Positions 1-8,042 of a stretch of DNA of 64,000 nucleotides are shown here, in pieces. The notes below the pieces were generated by a model. The model saw only the letters and a program-made list of their open reading frames with translations. It was not told the DNA's origin and ran no database searches. The DNA comes from Priestia filamentosa. Its GTDB lineage: Bacteria; Bacillota; Bacilli; Bacillales; Bacillaceae_H. Each line of letters opens with the position of its first letter. The first letter of the stretch is position 1. The stretch covers positions 1,054,001 through 1,118,000 of the forward strand of contig NZ_FXAJ01000002.1 of assembly GCF_900177535.1 (NCBI RefSeq). The letters run 5' to 3'. A program made the position numbers and the translations under genes.

Positions 1-363
1 CGGGGAACAGATGATAAAGTAGTTGGAGCTCTTTGTATTAATTACAGCATAAAAAATATGATTCATCTCCAAGCATTCTTGCAAGATTTTATAGGAACTG
101 ATCAAGAAGAGACAAAGGTAGACACAATAGAGCCGGTAGAAAACGTGGTTGAAATTGCAGATGATTTAATTGAACGAATCATTTCAAATCATAATCAACA
201 ACACTTGAAAAGAAAAGATAAAATTAAGCTTATACAATTTATGGACGAAAAAGGGATCTTCCTTATTAAAGGCTCTGTTGATAAGGTAGCCGATAAGCTT
301 GGAATTTCAAAAGTAACAGTATATAGCTACTTAGATGAGATTAAAAAGAATAGCTTTAAATAA
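1..363 (+). CDS. YheO/DauR-type transcriptional regulator, C-terminal part (5' end outside window)
   Basis: The reading frame is open from base 1 (RGTDDKVVGALCINYS...), so the start lies upstream of the window and the ATG at 58 is internal. The first visible residues fit the end of a YheO-like PAS domain (a GALCINYS strand). The last ~55 residues fit the HTH_22 DNA-binding domain: a KIKLIQFMDEKGIF helix, then a VADKLGISKVTVYSYL recognition helix close to the C-terminus. Family members are PAS-HTH regulators such as E. coli DauR. The effector is not visible. A strong terminator follows immediately, so this is the last gene of its transcript. Confidence 0.8.
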   Translation, partial: RGTDDKVVGALCINYSIKNMIHLQAFLQDFIGTDQEETKVDTIEPVENVVEIADDLIERIISNHNQQHLKRKDKIKLIQFMDEKGIFLIKGSVDKVADKLGISKVTVYSYLDEIKKNSFK

Positions 364-402
364 CAAGAGAAACTCCTTTAGGAGGGGTTTCTCTTGTTAT
401 TT
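362..402 (+). terminator. Rho-independent terminator of the YheO-type gene
   Basis: Inverted repeat AACAAGAGAAAC...GTTTCTCTTGTT with an imperfect inner TCCT/AGGG part, followed by ATTTTA. It begins on the stop codon. Confidence 0.85.
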
Positions 403-756
403 TACTCTATTTCCCCTATAAACCAAATCTCACTTTCCTCTTTCCCTCTCTTCAATAATTTGTTCTTTGTAGCCTCATATTTTTAATTCATCAGAAATGG
501 AGAGCCCCCATTTCCTAGAGTTGTCCTCTCCTAATTCTAGAAGCCATTTTTGTTCTTCTTATACTCTAAGATAAAAGGAAGTCTAGGAGAGAACAAAATA
601 ACCTCTAGCTTTACAAAGACGATTAAGCAATTATCTTTTTAAAATTCCCCATCATCGCCCTGAAATCTGTTAATAGTCCGTTGCCCCACTCCCTCTGTTC
701 CTTTACACTTAAGAAAGTGAAAAAACAAAATCATTCAAAAGGAGGAAATGAGCGAC
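403..756. other. Gene-free spacer upstream of the YdcZ pair
   Basis: About 350 bases with no supported gene. The minus strand at about 400-520 has short open stretches broken by stops, not recognisable as a family. AAAGGAGG at 738-745 is the ribosome binding site of the next gene. Confidence 0.4.
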
Positions 757-1185
757 ATGCAAGGAATTTTATTTGCCTTTTTAGGAGGAGCATGCATTAC
801 TCTCCAAGGCGTTATTAACACACGAATTAGTGACACAGTCGGCACATGGCAAGCTGTCTCACTTACCCAATTTGTTGGGTTTCTGCTTGCCTTATGCATT
901 TGGGTTGTAAAACGAGATGGACATATAGCTCAAATTAAAAAAGTAAAACCACTTTATCTTTTAGGAGGTGGCTTTGGTGCTCTTATTATATTTAGTGAAG
1001 TTACCGCTATTCAACATATTGGAGTAACATTTGCTATCTCTATTCTTTTAATCTCTCAGCTTTGTACAGCTTTTTTAATTGATATAAAAGGTTGGTTTGG
1101 GCTTATAAAACAGAAGATGAAGCTTCCTCAATTTTTAGGGATTGCGATTATGATTGTTGGTGTTCTTATTTTAAGTTATAAATAA
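757..1185 (+). CDS. DMT-superfamily transporter, YdcZ family, first of a pair
   Basis: A 142-residue membrane protein with about five hydrophobic segments and the YdcZ family pattern near the N-terminus (FLGGACITLQGVINTRIS, then GTWQAVSLTQFVGF). YdcZ proteins are small exporters of the drug/metabolite transporter superfamily that often occur as tandem, probably heteromeric, pairs; a homologous partner follows 41 bases downstream. AAAGGAGG at 738-745 is only 2 bases from the ATG at 748 but 11 from the ATG at 757, so I favour 757. Substrate unknown. Confidence 0.8.
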   Translation: MQGILFAFLGGACITLQGVINTRISDTVGTWQAVSLTQFVGFLLALCIWVVKRDGHIAQIKKVKPLYLLGGGFGALIIFSEVTAIQHIGVTFAISILLISQLCTAFLIDIKGWFGLIKQKMKLPQFLGIAIMIVGVLILSYK

Positions 1186-1226
1186 GCAAGATACATATTC
1201 ATCACCTCATGAAAGAAGGCATTGGA

Positions 1227-1679
1227 ATGTTAATTGGTATTTTGCTCGCTGCACTTGCAGGAGCCGTTGTAAGCCTACAAACGGTTTTTAATAATAAAGT
1301 GAACGAAAAAACCGGTTCATGGACAACAACAACAACTGTACTAGGAATGGGATTTTTATGTTCTTTCATTGTAAGTTTGATTGTAGAAGGAAAAAATACG
1401 TTTGAGCTACAAAATTTACAAACATGGCAATGGTTTGGAGGAGTAATTGGAGTTGGAGTTGTTTTTTGTTTAGTACAAGGGATGAAACGCCTTGGACCAA
1501 CGTTTACAATCTCCATTGTTTTGACATCACAGCTCGGAACCGCTCTTTTATGGGATTCGCTAGGATGGCTGGGATTAGAAAAAATCCCCTTTACATTTAA
1601 TAAGCTATTAGGAGTTCTTGTTATTATTGCTGGTATTTTAGTATTTAAGTTCGGAAAAGGGAAAGAGGGAAAAAACTAA
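1227..1679 (+). CDS. DMT-superfamily transporter, YdcZ family, second of a pair
   Basis: A paralogue of the upstream gene (LLAALAGAVVSLQTVFNNKV, then EKTGSW) with the same five-segment membrane layout, about 150 residues. Start: the ATG at 1209 has no Shine-Dalgarno, whereas AGAAGG at 1214-1219 lies 7 bases before the ATG at 1227, so 1227 is preferred. It ends in FGKGKEGKN and is followed by a terminator, making a two-gene operon. The two proteins probably form a heteromeric exporter (inference from known paired small DMT transporters). Confidence 0.8.
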   Translation: MLIGILLAALAGAVVSLQTVFNNKVNEKTGSWTTTTTVLGMGFLCSFIVSLIVEGKNTFELQNLQTWQWFGGVIGVGVVFCLVQGMKRLGPTFTISIVLTSQLGTALLWDSLGWLGLEKIPFTFNKLLGVLVIIAGILVFKFGKGKEGKN

Positions 1680-1709
1680 CGATCACTTTTAATCCTCTAT
1701 ACATACATG

Positions 1710-1738
1710 AAAAAGGCAGCCAAAAGGCTGTCTTTTTA
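1710..1738 (+). terminator. Terminator of the YdcZ pair
   Basis: Stem AAAAGGCAGCC / GGCTGTCTTTTT with an AAAA loop and a trailing T-run; the symmetric A/T flanks may let it work for the convergent minus-strand gene too. Confidence 0.85.
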
Positions 1739-1764
1739 AATACTTTTCATTTCTATCTACCCTT

Positions 1765-2226
1765 TTACTTTCCTTTGTCCTTTATGTACTGAAATCCATA
1801 TAAAAGCAGAGAATCAATAAAGAAAATGAGAGCTAGCCCCCACTTTTTTAGGCGTACTAACGACACAATTCCTTGCTTTTTAAAAAAATCTACTAATACA
1901 AAGGTAAAAAGGGAATCAACGAACAGATTCAGCAATAAAAACTGAACAAAGCGACCATATGTTAATTTTAAAATCCACATTGAGCCTATTAAATAAGGCC
2001 CCCACATTAAAGGAAATTCACCAGATAATTTTGGATGAAGTTTTTCTTCCCAGTGCCACCAATTCTTTTTTTTTGCTATAAAATGAACGATTCTTACAAC
2101 AAGAGAAATGCATAACGCTGCCGGCAGATACCTCTTAACAGCTCTTTTACCAAGCAATGGTAAAGAGAACCAAGGTAGAATTAGCGTTAGAGATAACAAT
2201 ACCTTTGGGAATTTTAAGATGCTCAA
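1765..2226 (-). CDS. Small integral membrane protein, family not recognised
   Basis: 153 residues with about four hydrophobic segments, an aromatic-rich hydrophilic region (KKKNWWHWEEKLHPKLSGEFP) and a C-terminal KDKGK tail. The start is TTG at 2226, supported by AAAGGAGG (minus strand, 2240-2233) with a 6-base spacer. It resembles the many uncharacterised Bacillus membrane proteins of about 150 residues; I cannot name a function. It converges on the YdcZ pair and shares the terminator region. Confidence 0.6.
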   Translation of the reverse strand: MSILKFPKVLLSLTLILPWFSLPLLGKRAVKRYLPAALCISLVVRIVHFIAKKKNWWHWEEKLHPKLSGEFPLMWGPYLIGSMWILKLTYGRFVQFLLLNLFVDSLFTFVLVDFFKKQGIVSLVRLKKWGLALIFFIDSLLLYGFQYIKDKGK

Positions 2227-2425
2227 AATCTCCCTCCTTTTTTCATCTGCTAATAGTATTTCCAGAAAAGAGAGAAATATGAAAGTTTGATTCTATACTA
2301 TGCATAGAAAAGAACATCATAAGTAGGAAGTTTCCTTAGTAAAATGACTCCATTTCCTTCCCATCAGTAGTGTCTTTGAATCGTTTTTATGAAAGGTAAG
2401 CTGATTGAAATAAGTGACTCATAAT

Positions 2426-2772
2426 CTAAGTTCCCTGCTTATTTCTCTTAACGAAGAACCTGTGCTACTTCCCTTTGTCGGTGAAATTGAAGAGGACCGA
2501 GCTAAACTGGTTATTGAAAACACTTTACAATCTTCCATAAACTTAAGGGTACATATATTCCCGTTGACTTATCAGGCGTATTGACTGTTAATGAAATGGT
2601 GGCACATTAATTGTTCCAACTTATACAGTCGCTAAAATTAATTGACGTAAAAAGTACGCTTTCTGGCATTCATCCTGAAATTGCTCAAACGTCAGTTAGA
2701 ATTGGAATCGAATTTAATAACTTATCAGTTTTGTTAAGCACTTGGAAAGCATTAACTGCTTACAAAATATAA
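2426..2772 (+). pseudogene. Decayed RsbR-like STAS-domain gene
   Basis: Conceptual translation gives the hallmark C-terminal STAS domain of RsbR paralogues: EEPVLLPFVGEIEEDRAKLV from about 2453, then after a frame change near 2560 DLSGVLTVNEMVAH, a TAA at 2608-2610 where the family has Gln (HQLFQ), and LFQLIQSLKLIDVKSTLSGI followed by HPEIAQTSVRIGIEF. One reading frame change and one nonsense codon break it, and no N-terminal non-heme globin part is visible. RsbR proteins build the stressosome that controls sigma-B, so this is a dead paralogue. Confidence 0.8.
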
Positions 2773-2776
2773 TACT

Positions 2777-2802
2777 AAAAAAACCCTCAGACAAGCTGAG
2801 GG
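2777..2802 (-). terminator. Terminator of the downstream minus-strand MFS gene
   Basis: Stem CCCTCAG / CTGAGGG with loop ACAAG. The A-run at 2777-2783 becomes a T7 tail when read on the minus strand, so it ends transcripts arriving from the MFS gene. Confidence 0.8.
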
Positions 2803-3048
2803 CAGAAGTGAATTTATGGAATATGCAAGGAGCATCATGAAAAGCTAATGCTCCTTTTACATACATATGAAAGGAAAAGAAAAGATGTGCACACATACAC
2901 CATATTAAAAATATTGGAACTAACACATATTTTTTCCTTCTGTGAGCTGGATTGTCGTAGTGTTTCAAGTCATGAAAAAATACATTTTTTTACTAGAGTC
3001 ACTGAATACATTATGTTTCTTTAAAATTTTAGACTCTGAGTACATATC

Positions 3049-4311
3049 TTACATTCTAGTCAACACTTGAAGTTTTTCTTTCTTCTCTGACAACCTTAAC
3101 CATACTCCACCCATTAGTATTGCGCCTGTTAATAAAAGAAATGGAATACCATACCCATGGAAAAAGTCGACGGACAATCCAAATATCATAGGAGACAGCA
3201 CAATTGCTAATTGGTTCAAAGTCAACGCAAAGCTAACTGTCAAACTAATAAAATGTGACGAAGCTTTCTCGGAAACTAAAACAATAAATAAACTGAACCA
3301 ACCAATTCCTAAAAACCCAACAAAAAAGCAAAGTACGGTGTTTCCTGCTATTGATAGATGACTTGGTAAAAAGATAAGAGCTAATAGAAAAAAGACTGTG
3401 GCCAGTATTGTAAGCTGCAACGGCTTGCTCCGATTTCCGTTAAAAACGGTATCACTTATAAAAGCAAGCACAATTCTTCCGATCATGCCTCCAATTAAAC
3501 AGACACTAAGCAGAAGACCTGCTGTACCTAATCTAATATGGAAAGCTTGATGAAGATAACTCATAAGATGGGCAACAAGGATGATTTGAAACGAAATCAT
3601 CGTCACGCCAATGAAAAAAACAGGATAAAGACTTTTGTTATTCTTAATTTGGTGAAGTTTCTCCATAAATCGTTCTTCTCTTTTATCCTTTCTTTCTATT
3701 TTCATATCTTTATAGAAAAGAAGAAAAATAATCCCTCCTATTATGGCAACAACAGATTGCAGAAATAATGCAGAAGCTAAATGAAACTGGTAAAAAACAA
3801 TAGGTAAAAATGCGGAGGCTAAAGCTCCTCCAATTGGAATTCCCGTCTGTCTAATCCCCATCGCAAGGCCTCGCTGTTTTTTAGGAAACCATTTTATAAT
3901 AACGCTGCTCCCCCCTGGTTGGGCCGTTCCGTACCATACGCCAACAAAAGTGAGTACTACAATAAGGAAAGCATAATGATGAATAAAAGCGGCGAAAAAA
4001 ATGTTTAAACCAAGGATGATTGCTCCTCCTCCCACAATCCACTTTTCACCAAACTTATCCATTAAATCTCCAAAAAACAACATTGAAAATATCGGACCAA
4101 TGTTAACGGCAGAAACAATTAAACCTGTTTGGAACTGTGAAAGAGCATATTCTTGTTGATAAAAGGTCGCGAGCGGTCCCATTCCATACGTAACAAATGT
4201 TGCCGCTGTTTGAGCAACAGTGGCAATAAGTAAAACAATCCATTTGTAGCTTGTTTTTTCTAAAAGGTGCTGATTCATGTAAGAAGGTGGTAATCCTGAT
4301 TTGTCAGCCAT
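3049..4311 (-). CDS. MFS transporter, 12 transmembrane segments
   Basis: 420 residues with the full major facilitator layout: an N-terminal half with loop motif GDLMDKFGEKW, FPKKQRGLAMGIRQTG between helices 4 and 5, a charged central loop (KIERKDKREERF), and a second six-helix half. The sequence style fits the anion/organic-acid branch (CynX/OFA-like), but the substrate cannot be read. ATG at 4311 has AAAAGGAGC upstream with a 9-base spacer. It is divergent from the sucrose repressor across about 140 bases, so it may or may not be co-controlled. Confidence 0.75.
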   Translation of the reverse strand: MADKSGLPPSYMNQHLLEKTSYKWIVLLIATVAQTAATFVTYGMGPLATFYQQEYALSQFQTGLIVSAVNIGPIFSMLFFGDLMDKFGEKWIVGGGAIILGLNIFFAAFIHHYAFLIVVLTFVGVWYGTAQPGGSSVIIKWFPKKQRGLAMGIRQTGIPIGGALASAFLPIVFYQFHLASALFLQSVVAIIGGIIFLLFYKDMKIERKDKREERFMEKLHQIKNNKSLYPVFFIGVTMISFQIILVAHLMSYLHQAFHIRLGTAGLLLSVCLIGGMIGRIVLAFISDTVFNGNRSKPLQLTILATVFFLLALIFLPSHLSIAGNTVLCFFVGFLGIGWFSLFIVLVSEKASSHFISLTVSFALTLNQLAIVLSPMIFGLSVDFFHGYGIPFLLLTGAILMGGVWLRLSEKKEKLQVLTRM

Positions 4312-4378
4312 TGTACCAAGCTCCTTTTAATTTCTAATGTTTTTAGAAAGAGACATAAAAGTTTAGCTCCCTTTCCTT

Positions 4379-4405
4379 TTGAAACAGAGTTAAAATTAGT
4401 ATAAT
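4379..4405 (+). promoter_or_regulatory. Probable sigma-A promoter of the sucrose repressor
   Basis: TTGAAA at 4379-4384 and a consensus TATAAT at 4400-4405, spacer 15 bases (slightly short), about 45 bases before the translation start. Confidence 0.5.
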
Positions 4406-4434
4406 ATCTTATATCTATAAATGGTAGGGTTCTT

Positions 4435-4455
4435 AAGGAAGGAGTTTTTCATATT
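4435..4455 (+). promoter_or_regulatory. Shine-Dalgarno that decides an ATT start codon
   Basis: AAGGAAGGAG at 4435-4444 is followed after 8 bases by ATT at 4453-4455. The frame is open back to a TAA at 4402, and no ATG, GTG or TTG lies between that stop and the helix-turn-helix, so ATT is the only start with proper spacing. Confidence 0.7.
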
Positions 4456-5430
4456 AAAACAATCGCTGATATCGCCAAGCTCGCTGGAGTAGCAAAGAGT
4501 ACTGTGTCTCGCTACTTAAATGGCGGCTCGGTTAGCTTACAGACAAAAAAGAAAATCGAGCAAATTATTCAAGAACAAAATTATATTCCAAATACGTTTG
4601 CTCAAAGTTTAAAAGCTAAGAAAACAAATATGATCGGAGCTATTGTCCCTCGCTTAGATTCTTATGCAACTTCGCAAACCTTAACAGGAATGGACAAAGA
4701 ACTAAGAGTTCAAAATTATCATTTGTTAATTTCGAATACAAACCAAGAGCAACAGCGTGAAATTGAGGCTATCTATGATTTTGCAAGACAGAAAGTTTCC
4801 GGAATAATCTTGCTTGCTGCAGAAGTGACGGAAGCTCATCTAACAGCCCTTAAGAAAGTTGATATTCCTGTTATTTTAGTTGGGCAAAAACACAGTCAAT
4901 TACATAGTTTAATTCATGATGATTTTAAAGCTGGCTATATAATGGGGAAACATATTTTAGAAAGTGGCCATCAACAAATCGCTTATTTAGGCGTAACAGA
5001 GAAAGACGAAGCAGTTGGAATAAAGAGAAAACAGGGATTTCAAAAAGCCATTGCCGAACACCATTGTGAGATTCAATATTATGAAACAAGCTTTAAAATT
5101 AAAGATGCGATAGAAGTAGCTTCAAACATTTTTGATGCCTCCCTCCCTTCTATTGCTGTGTGTGCAACAGATAATATTGCACTTGGGGTCATGAAAGCTG
5201 CCCATGCGAGAGGCATCCGTATCCCAGAACAACTCTCTATTACAGGATTTGGTGGCTATGACACATCTGAAATTGTTCATCCTGCTCTAACAACTGTGCA
5301 TTATGCTTACCTACAAGCAGGGGAACTTTCTGCCCAACAAATTATTCAGCTCGTAGAAGATCAAAGCGTTAATATGTGTTCTACGCTAGATGTTACACTA
5401 ATTGATCGAGAAAGCGTTGACAAACGATAA
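4453..5430 (+). CDS. scrR: LacI-family repressor of the sucrose operon, ATT start
   Basis: A 325-residue LacI/GalR protein: N-terminal helix-turn-helix KTIADIAKLAGVAKSTVSRY, hinge around LKAKKTNMIGAIVPR, then a periplasmic-binding-protein-like effector domain (LAAEVTEAHL, HDDFKAGYIMGKHIL, SITGFGGYDTSEIVHP). A start at the GTG at 4504 would cut the helix-turn-helix in half, so the gene must begin upstream; the only candidate with a Shine-Dalgarno is ATT at 4453. It lies directly upstream of the sucrose catabolic genes, whose promoter overlaps its stop codon and carries two matching palindromes. The likely inducer is sucrose-6-phosphate or fructose (inference). Confidence 0.85.
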   Translation: MKTIADIAKLAGVAKSTVSRYLNGGSVSLQTKKKIEQIIQEQNYIPNTFAQSLKAKKTNMIGAIVPRLDSYATSQTLTGMDKELRVQNYHLLISNTNQEQQREIEAIYDFARQKVSGIILLAAEVTEAHLTALKKVDIPVILVGQKHSQLHSLIHDDFKAGYIMGKHILESGHQQIAYLGVTEKDEAVGIKRKQGFQKAIAEHHCEIQYYETSFKIKDAIEVASNIFDASLPSIAVCATDNIALGVMKAAHARGIRIPEQLSITGFGGYDTSEIVHPALTTVHYAYLQAGELSAQQIIQLVEDQSVNMCSTLDVTLIDRESVDKR

Positions 5431-5445
5431 CGTATCTATTATGAT
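5409..5445 (+). promoter_or_regulatory. Promoter of scrBKA with overlapping cre site
   Basis: TTGACA at 5417-5422 and TATGAT at 5440-5445 with an ideal 17-base spacer, straddling the scrR stop codon. AGAAAGCGTTGACA at 5409-5422 matches the cre consensus TGNAANCGNWNNCA at 13 of 14 positions and covers the -35 box, which predicts CcpA repression. Confidence 0.75.
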
Positions 5446-5454
5446 AGTCACAAC

Positions 5455-5466
5455 GAAACCGGTTCC
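5455..5466. promoter_or_regulatory. ScrR operator O1
   Basis: GAAACCGGTTCC, a near-perfect palindrome placed at the expected transcription start. A second copy follows 57 bases downstream, centre to centre. Confidence 0.75.
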
Positions 5467-5511
5467 ATTTCTTGAGTAGAATTTGGAATTGGTTTTTTCA
5501 AAAATTTTATT

Positions 5512-5523
5512 GGAACCGGTTCC
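5512..5523. promoter_or_regulatory. ScrR operator O2
   Basis: GGAACCGGTTCC, a perfect 12-base palindrome in the leader of scrB. It shares the AACCGGTT core with O1, suggesting repressor looping or a roadblock. A central CG pair is typical of LacI-family operators. Confidence 0.75.
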
Positions 5524-5567
5524 TTAAACACCTTAAGATTCAAAACTGGATGATGAGGATGAAAAAA

Positions 5568-7040
5568 ATGAAAAAGATGACAAGAGAAGAGAAGTATAGG
5601 TATATTGAACAAGCTCCTCCTGGAGAGCTTGAGCGCTTAAGAGAAAAAGTTTCAAAAAGTCCATGGCGTCAAAAATATCATATCCAACCTCAAAGTGGAT
5701 TATTAAATGATCCAAATGGGTTCTCTTATTACAATGGAGCTTATCACCTCTTTTATCAGTGGTTTCCCTTTGGTCCTGAGCATGGAATGAAATATTGGTT
5801 TCATACGATTTCTAAGGATTTAGCTCACTGGGAAGAAGTTGGCATTGCGATTAAGCCTGGCGGACCCTATGATTCTCATGGAGCGTATTCAGGTAGCGGA
5901 ATTGTTAAAGATAACAAATTATATCTTATGTATACAGGCAATACGCGTGATCATTCTTGGGTAAGACATCCTTTTCAATGTATGGCAGAAATGGATCAAC
6001 ACCATTCAATTACGAAATTTAATCAACCCGTGATCTCTCACGTTCCATCTGGATATACAGATCATTTTAGAGATCCAAAAGTATGGAAATCAAATGAAGA
6101 CTATTTTTGTGTTATTGGCGCACAGCGGGATAATAAAACAGGTTGCGTAGTTCTTTATCAATCTAAAGACCTCCTTCAGTGGGTTTTTAAAGGTGAGATT
6201 CTTACAGACCTTAATAAATTCGGTTATATGTGGGAATGCCCAGATTACTTTGAAATGGATGAACACGGTATCCTCCTCTTTTCTCCCCAAGGGATTGAAC
6301 AAGAGAAGGAAAAATACAACAATATCTATCAATCTGGTTATCTCGTTGGCAAACCTTTAGATGTGACGTCAAGAATATTTGAACATCAACCATTTAAAGA
6401 GTTAGATAAAGGATTTGATTTTTATGCCCAACAAACAACCGAAACTCCTGATGGTCGTCGAATTTTAGTTGGATGGATGGGGCTTCCTGATTTGGAATAT
6501 CCGACAGACAAAGAAGGATGGGCACACTGTTTAACACTTCCGAGGCAAATTAGTATAAAAGATGAGAAATTAATTCAGCGCCCTGTTTCAGAGCTAACTC
6601 TTCTCCGTAAAAAGGAGAAAAATATAAATATTAATGTTCATAATGAAACGAAAAAATTAGGGGATTTTCACGGCACAGCTTATGAGCTTATCTGTGATAT
6701 TGAAGACATAAAAGCAGAGCGAGTTGGAGTAGAATTCCGAGCGAGTAATAATGAAAAAACCGTTCTATCCTACGATTTTATAAATCGCGAGCTTGTTCTA
6801 GACCGGTCTTTATCTGGGCTCCCTTTAGGAAATAAAAATGGAAACATACGTCGCTGCTCTTTCAATGCTCAAACACTTAAGATTCACATGTTTGTAGACG
6901 TCTCTTCTGTTGAGATTTTTATAAATGATGGTGAAGAGGTTTTTACAAGTCGAATTTTTCCTAATGAGAGCAGTCAAGCTATTCGTTTCTTCGCTCAAAA
7001 AGGAAGTGCTACGTTTAAAGCTGTGAAATGGGATTATTAA
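5568..7040 (+). CDS. scrB: Sucrose-6-phosphate hydrolase (GH32)
   Basis: Cytoplasmic glycoside hydrolase family 32 enzyme that splits sucrose-6-phosphate into glucose-6-phosphate and fructose. Family motifs are present: LLNDPNGFSYYNG with the nucleophile Asp at about residue 48, FRDPKVW (transition-state Asp), and WECPDYF with the acid/base Glu, followed by a C-terminal beta-sandwich. There is no signal peptide. An open frame extends upstream through the operator, but GATGAGG at 5552-5558 with a 9-base spacer supports ATG 5568, giving 490 residues as usual for the family. First gene of the scrBKA operon. Confidence 0.9.
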   Translation: MKKMTREEKYRYIEQAPPGELERLREKVSKSPWRQKYHIQPQSGLLNDPNGFSYYNGAYHLFYQWFPFGPEHGMKYWFHTISKDLAHWEEVGIAIKPGGPYDSHGAYSGSGIVKDNKLYLMYTGNTRDHSWVRHPFQCMAEMDQHHSITKFNQPVISHVPSGYTDHFRDPKVWKSNEDYFCVIGAQRDNKTGCVVLYQSKDLLQWVFKGEILTDLNKFGYMWECPDYFEMDEHGILLFSPQGIEQEKEKYNNIYQSGYLVGKPLDVTSRIFEHQPFKELDKGFDFYAQQTTETPDGRRILVGWMGLPDLEYPTDKEGWAHCLTLPRQISIKDEKLIQRPVSELTLLRKKEKNININVHNETKKLGDFHGTAYELICDIEDIKAERVGVEFRASNNEKTVLSYDFINRELVLDRSLSGLPLGNKNGNIRRCSFNAQTLKIHMFVDVSSVEIFINDGEEVFTSRIFPNESSQAIRFFAQKGSATFKAVKWDY

Positions 7041-7058
7041 AACATAGTAGGTGAACAG

Positions 7059-8036
7059 ATGGGAACATTATTTGCAATTGGTGAAGTATTGATAGATTTT
7101 ATTCCTTTAGAAAAAGGAATGGCTTTAAAAGATGTTAAATCATTTGAACGAGCGGCAGGAGGTGCCCCAGCAAATGTGGCGGCTGCAGCTGCTACATTGG
7201 GAGCCGACGCTTCGGTCATTACAAAACTAGGTAACGATCCATTTGGAGACTTCCTAATCGATCAATTATTACGTGTTGGCGTACAAACAAACCTTATCAA
7301 AAGAACAAATGAAGCCAACACAGGCTTAGCTTTCGTTTCATTACAAGCTAATGGAGAGCGTAATTTCTCTTTTTACCGAAATCCTTCTGCCGATTTACTT
7401 TTAACGGAAGAAGAAATTGATTCAAATTCATTTACAAGCCAAGATATTTTACATTTTGGATCTGTGGATTTAATCGAGTCACCAATGAAACACGCTCATT
7501 TGCGAGCAATTGATGAAATGAAGAAAAAAGGTGGACTCATTAGTTTTGATCCTAACGTTCGCCTTCCTTTATGGCATGATTATGAGGAATATCGTCGTAC
7601 CATTCAATCTTTTATTCCAAAATCAGACCTTTTAAAAATATCAGAAGATGAATTAGAGTTTATAACTGGAATTCAGGACAAAAAGAGAGCCATTTCCTCT
7701 CTTTTTATAGGAGATGTACAAGCTATTCTTTACACAAAAGGAAAACAAGGCTCCGAGCTTTTTCTAAAAAATCGAAGTTTTGGTTCAGACGGTTATCAAG
7801 TTGACGCACAAGATACAACAGGTGCAGGAGATGCTTTTATGGGAGCTTTCTTATATCAGCTGCTTCAATATGATGTACAAAAGGAAAAACTCCATTCTAT
7901 TCTACTAGAACATCATGAAACATTGCTGCAATTTGCTAATGCAAGTGGAGCTTTAACAACAACTCAAAAAGGAGCTTTTCCAGCTCTCCCAACTCTTATA
8001 GATGTACGACAATGTATGAGGAAAGGAAAGGAATGA
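7059..8036 (+). CDS. scrK: Fructokinase (PfkB/ribokinase family)
   Basis: 325 residues. N-terminal GEVLIDFIP, the first PfkB signature GGAPANVAAAAATLGADAS, and the C-terminal signature DTTGAGDAFMGAF with the catalytic Asp. It phosphorylates the fructose released by the hydrolase upstream. ATG 7059 is preceded by TAGGTGA. It sits 18 bases after scrB and 6 bases before the PTS gene, so all three are co-transcribed. ScrK-type fructokinases in Firmicutes also occur in the ROK family; this one is clearly PfkB type. Confidence 0.88.
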   Translation: MGTLFAIGEVLIDFIPLEKGMALKDVKSFERAAGGAPANVAAAAATLGADASVITKLGNDPFGDFLIDQLLRVGVQTNLIKRTNEANTGLAFVSLQANGERNFSFYRNPSADLLLTEEEIDSNSFTSQDILHFGSVDLIESPMKHAHLRAIDEMKKKGGLISFDPNVRLPLWHDYEEYRRTIQSFIPKSDLLKISEDELEFITGIQDKKRAISSLFIGDVQAILYTKGKQGSELFLKNRSFGSDGYQVDAQDTTGAGDAFMGAFLYQLLQYDVQKEKLHSILLEHHETLLQFANASGALTTTQKGAFPALPTLIDVRQCMRKGKE

Positions 8037-8042
8037 AAATCA

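Noticed and set aside
2714-2968. 84-codon minus-strand frame with a TTG start
   Set aside because: It runs through the MFS terminator and the STAS relic, has no Shine-Dalgarno and matches no family.
5472-5567. Upstream extension of scrB from a TTG
   Set aside because: It would translate through the second operator; the Shine-Dalgarno and family N-terminus fit ATG 5568.
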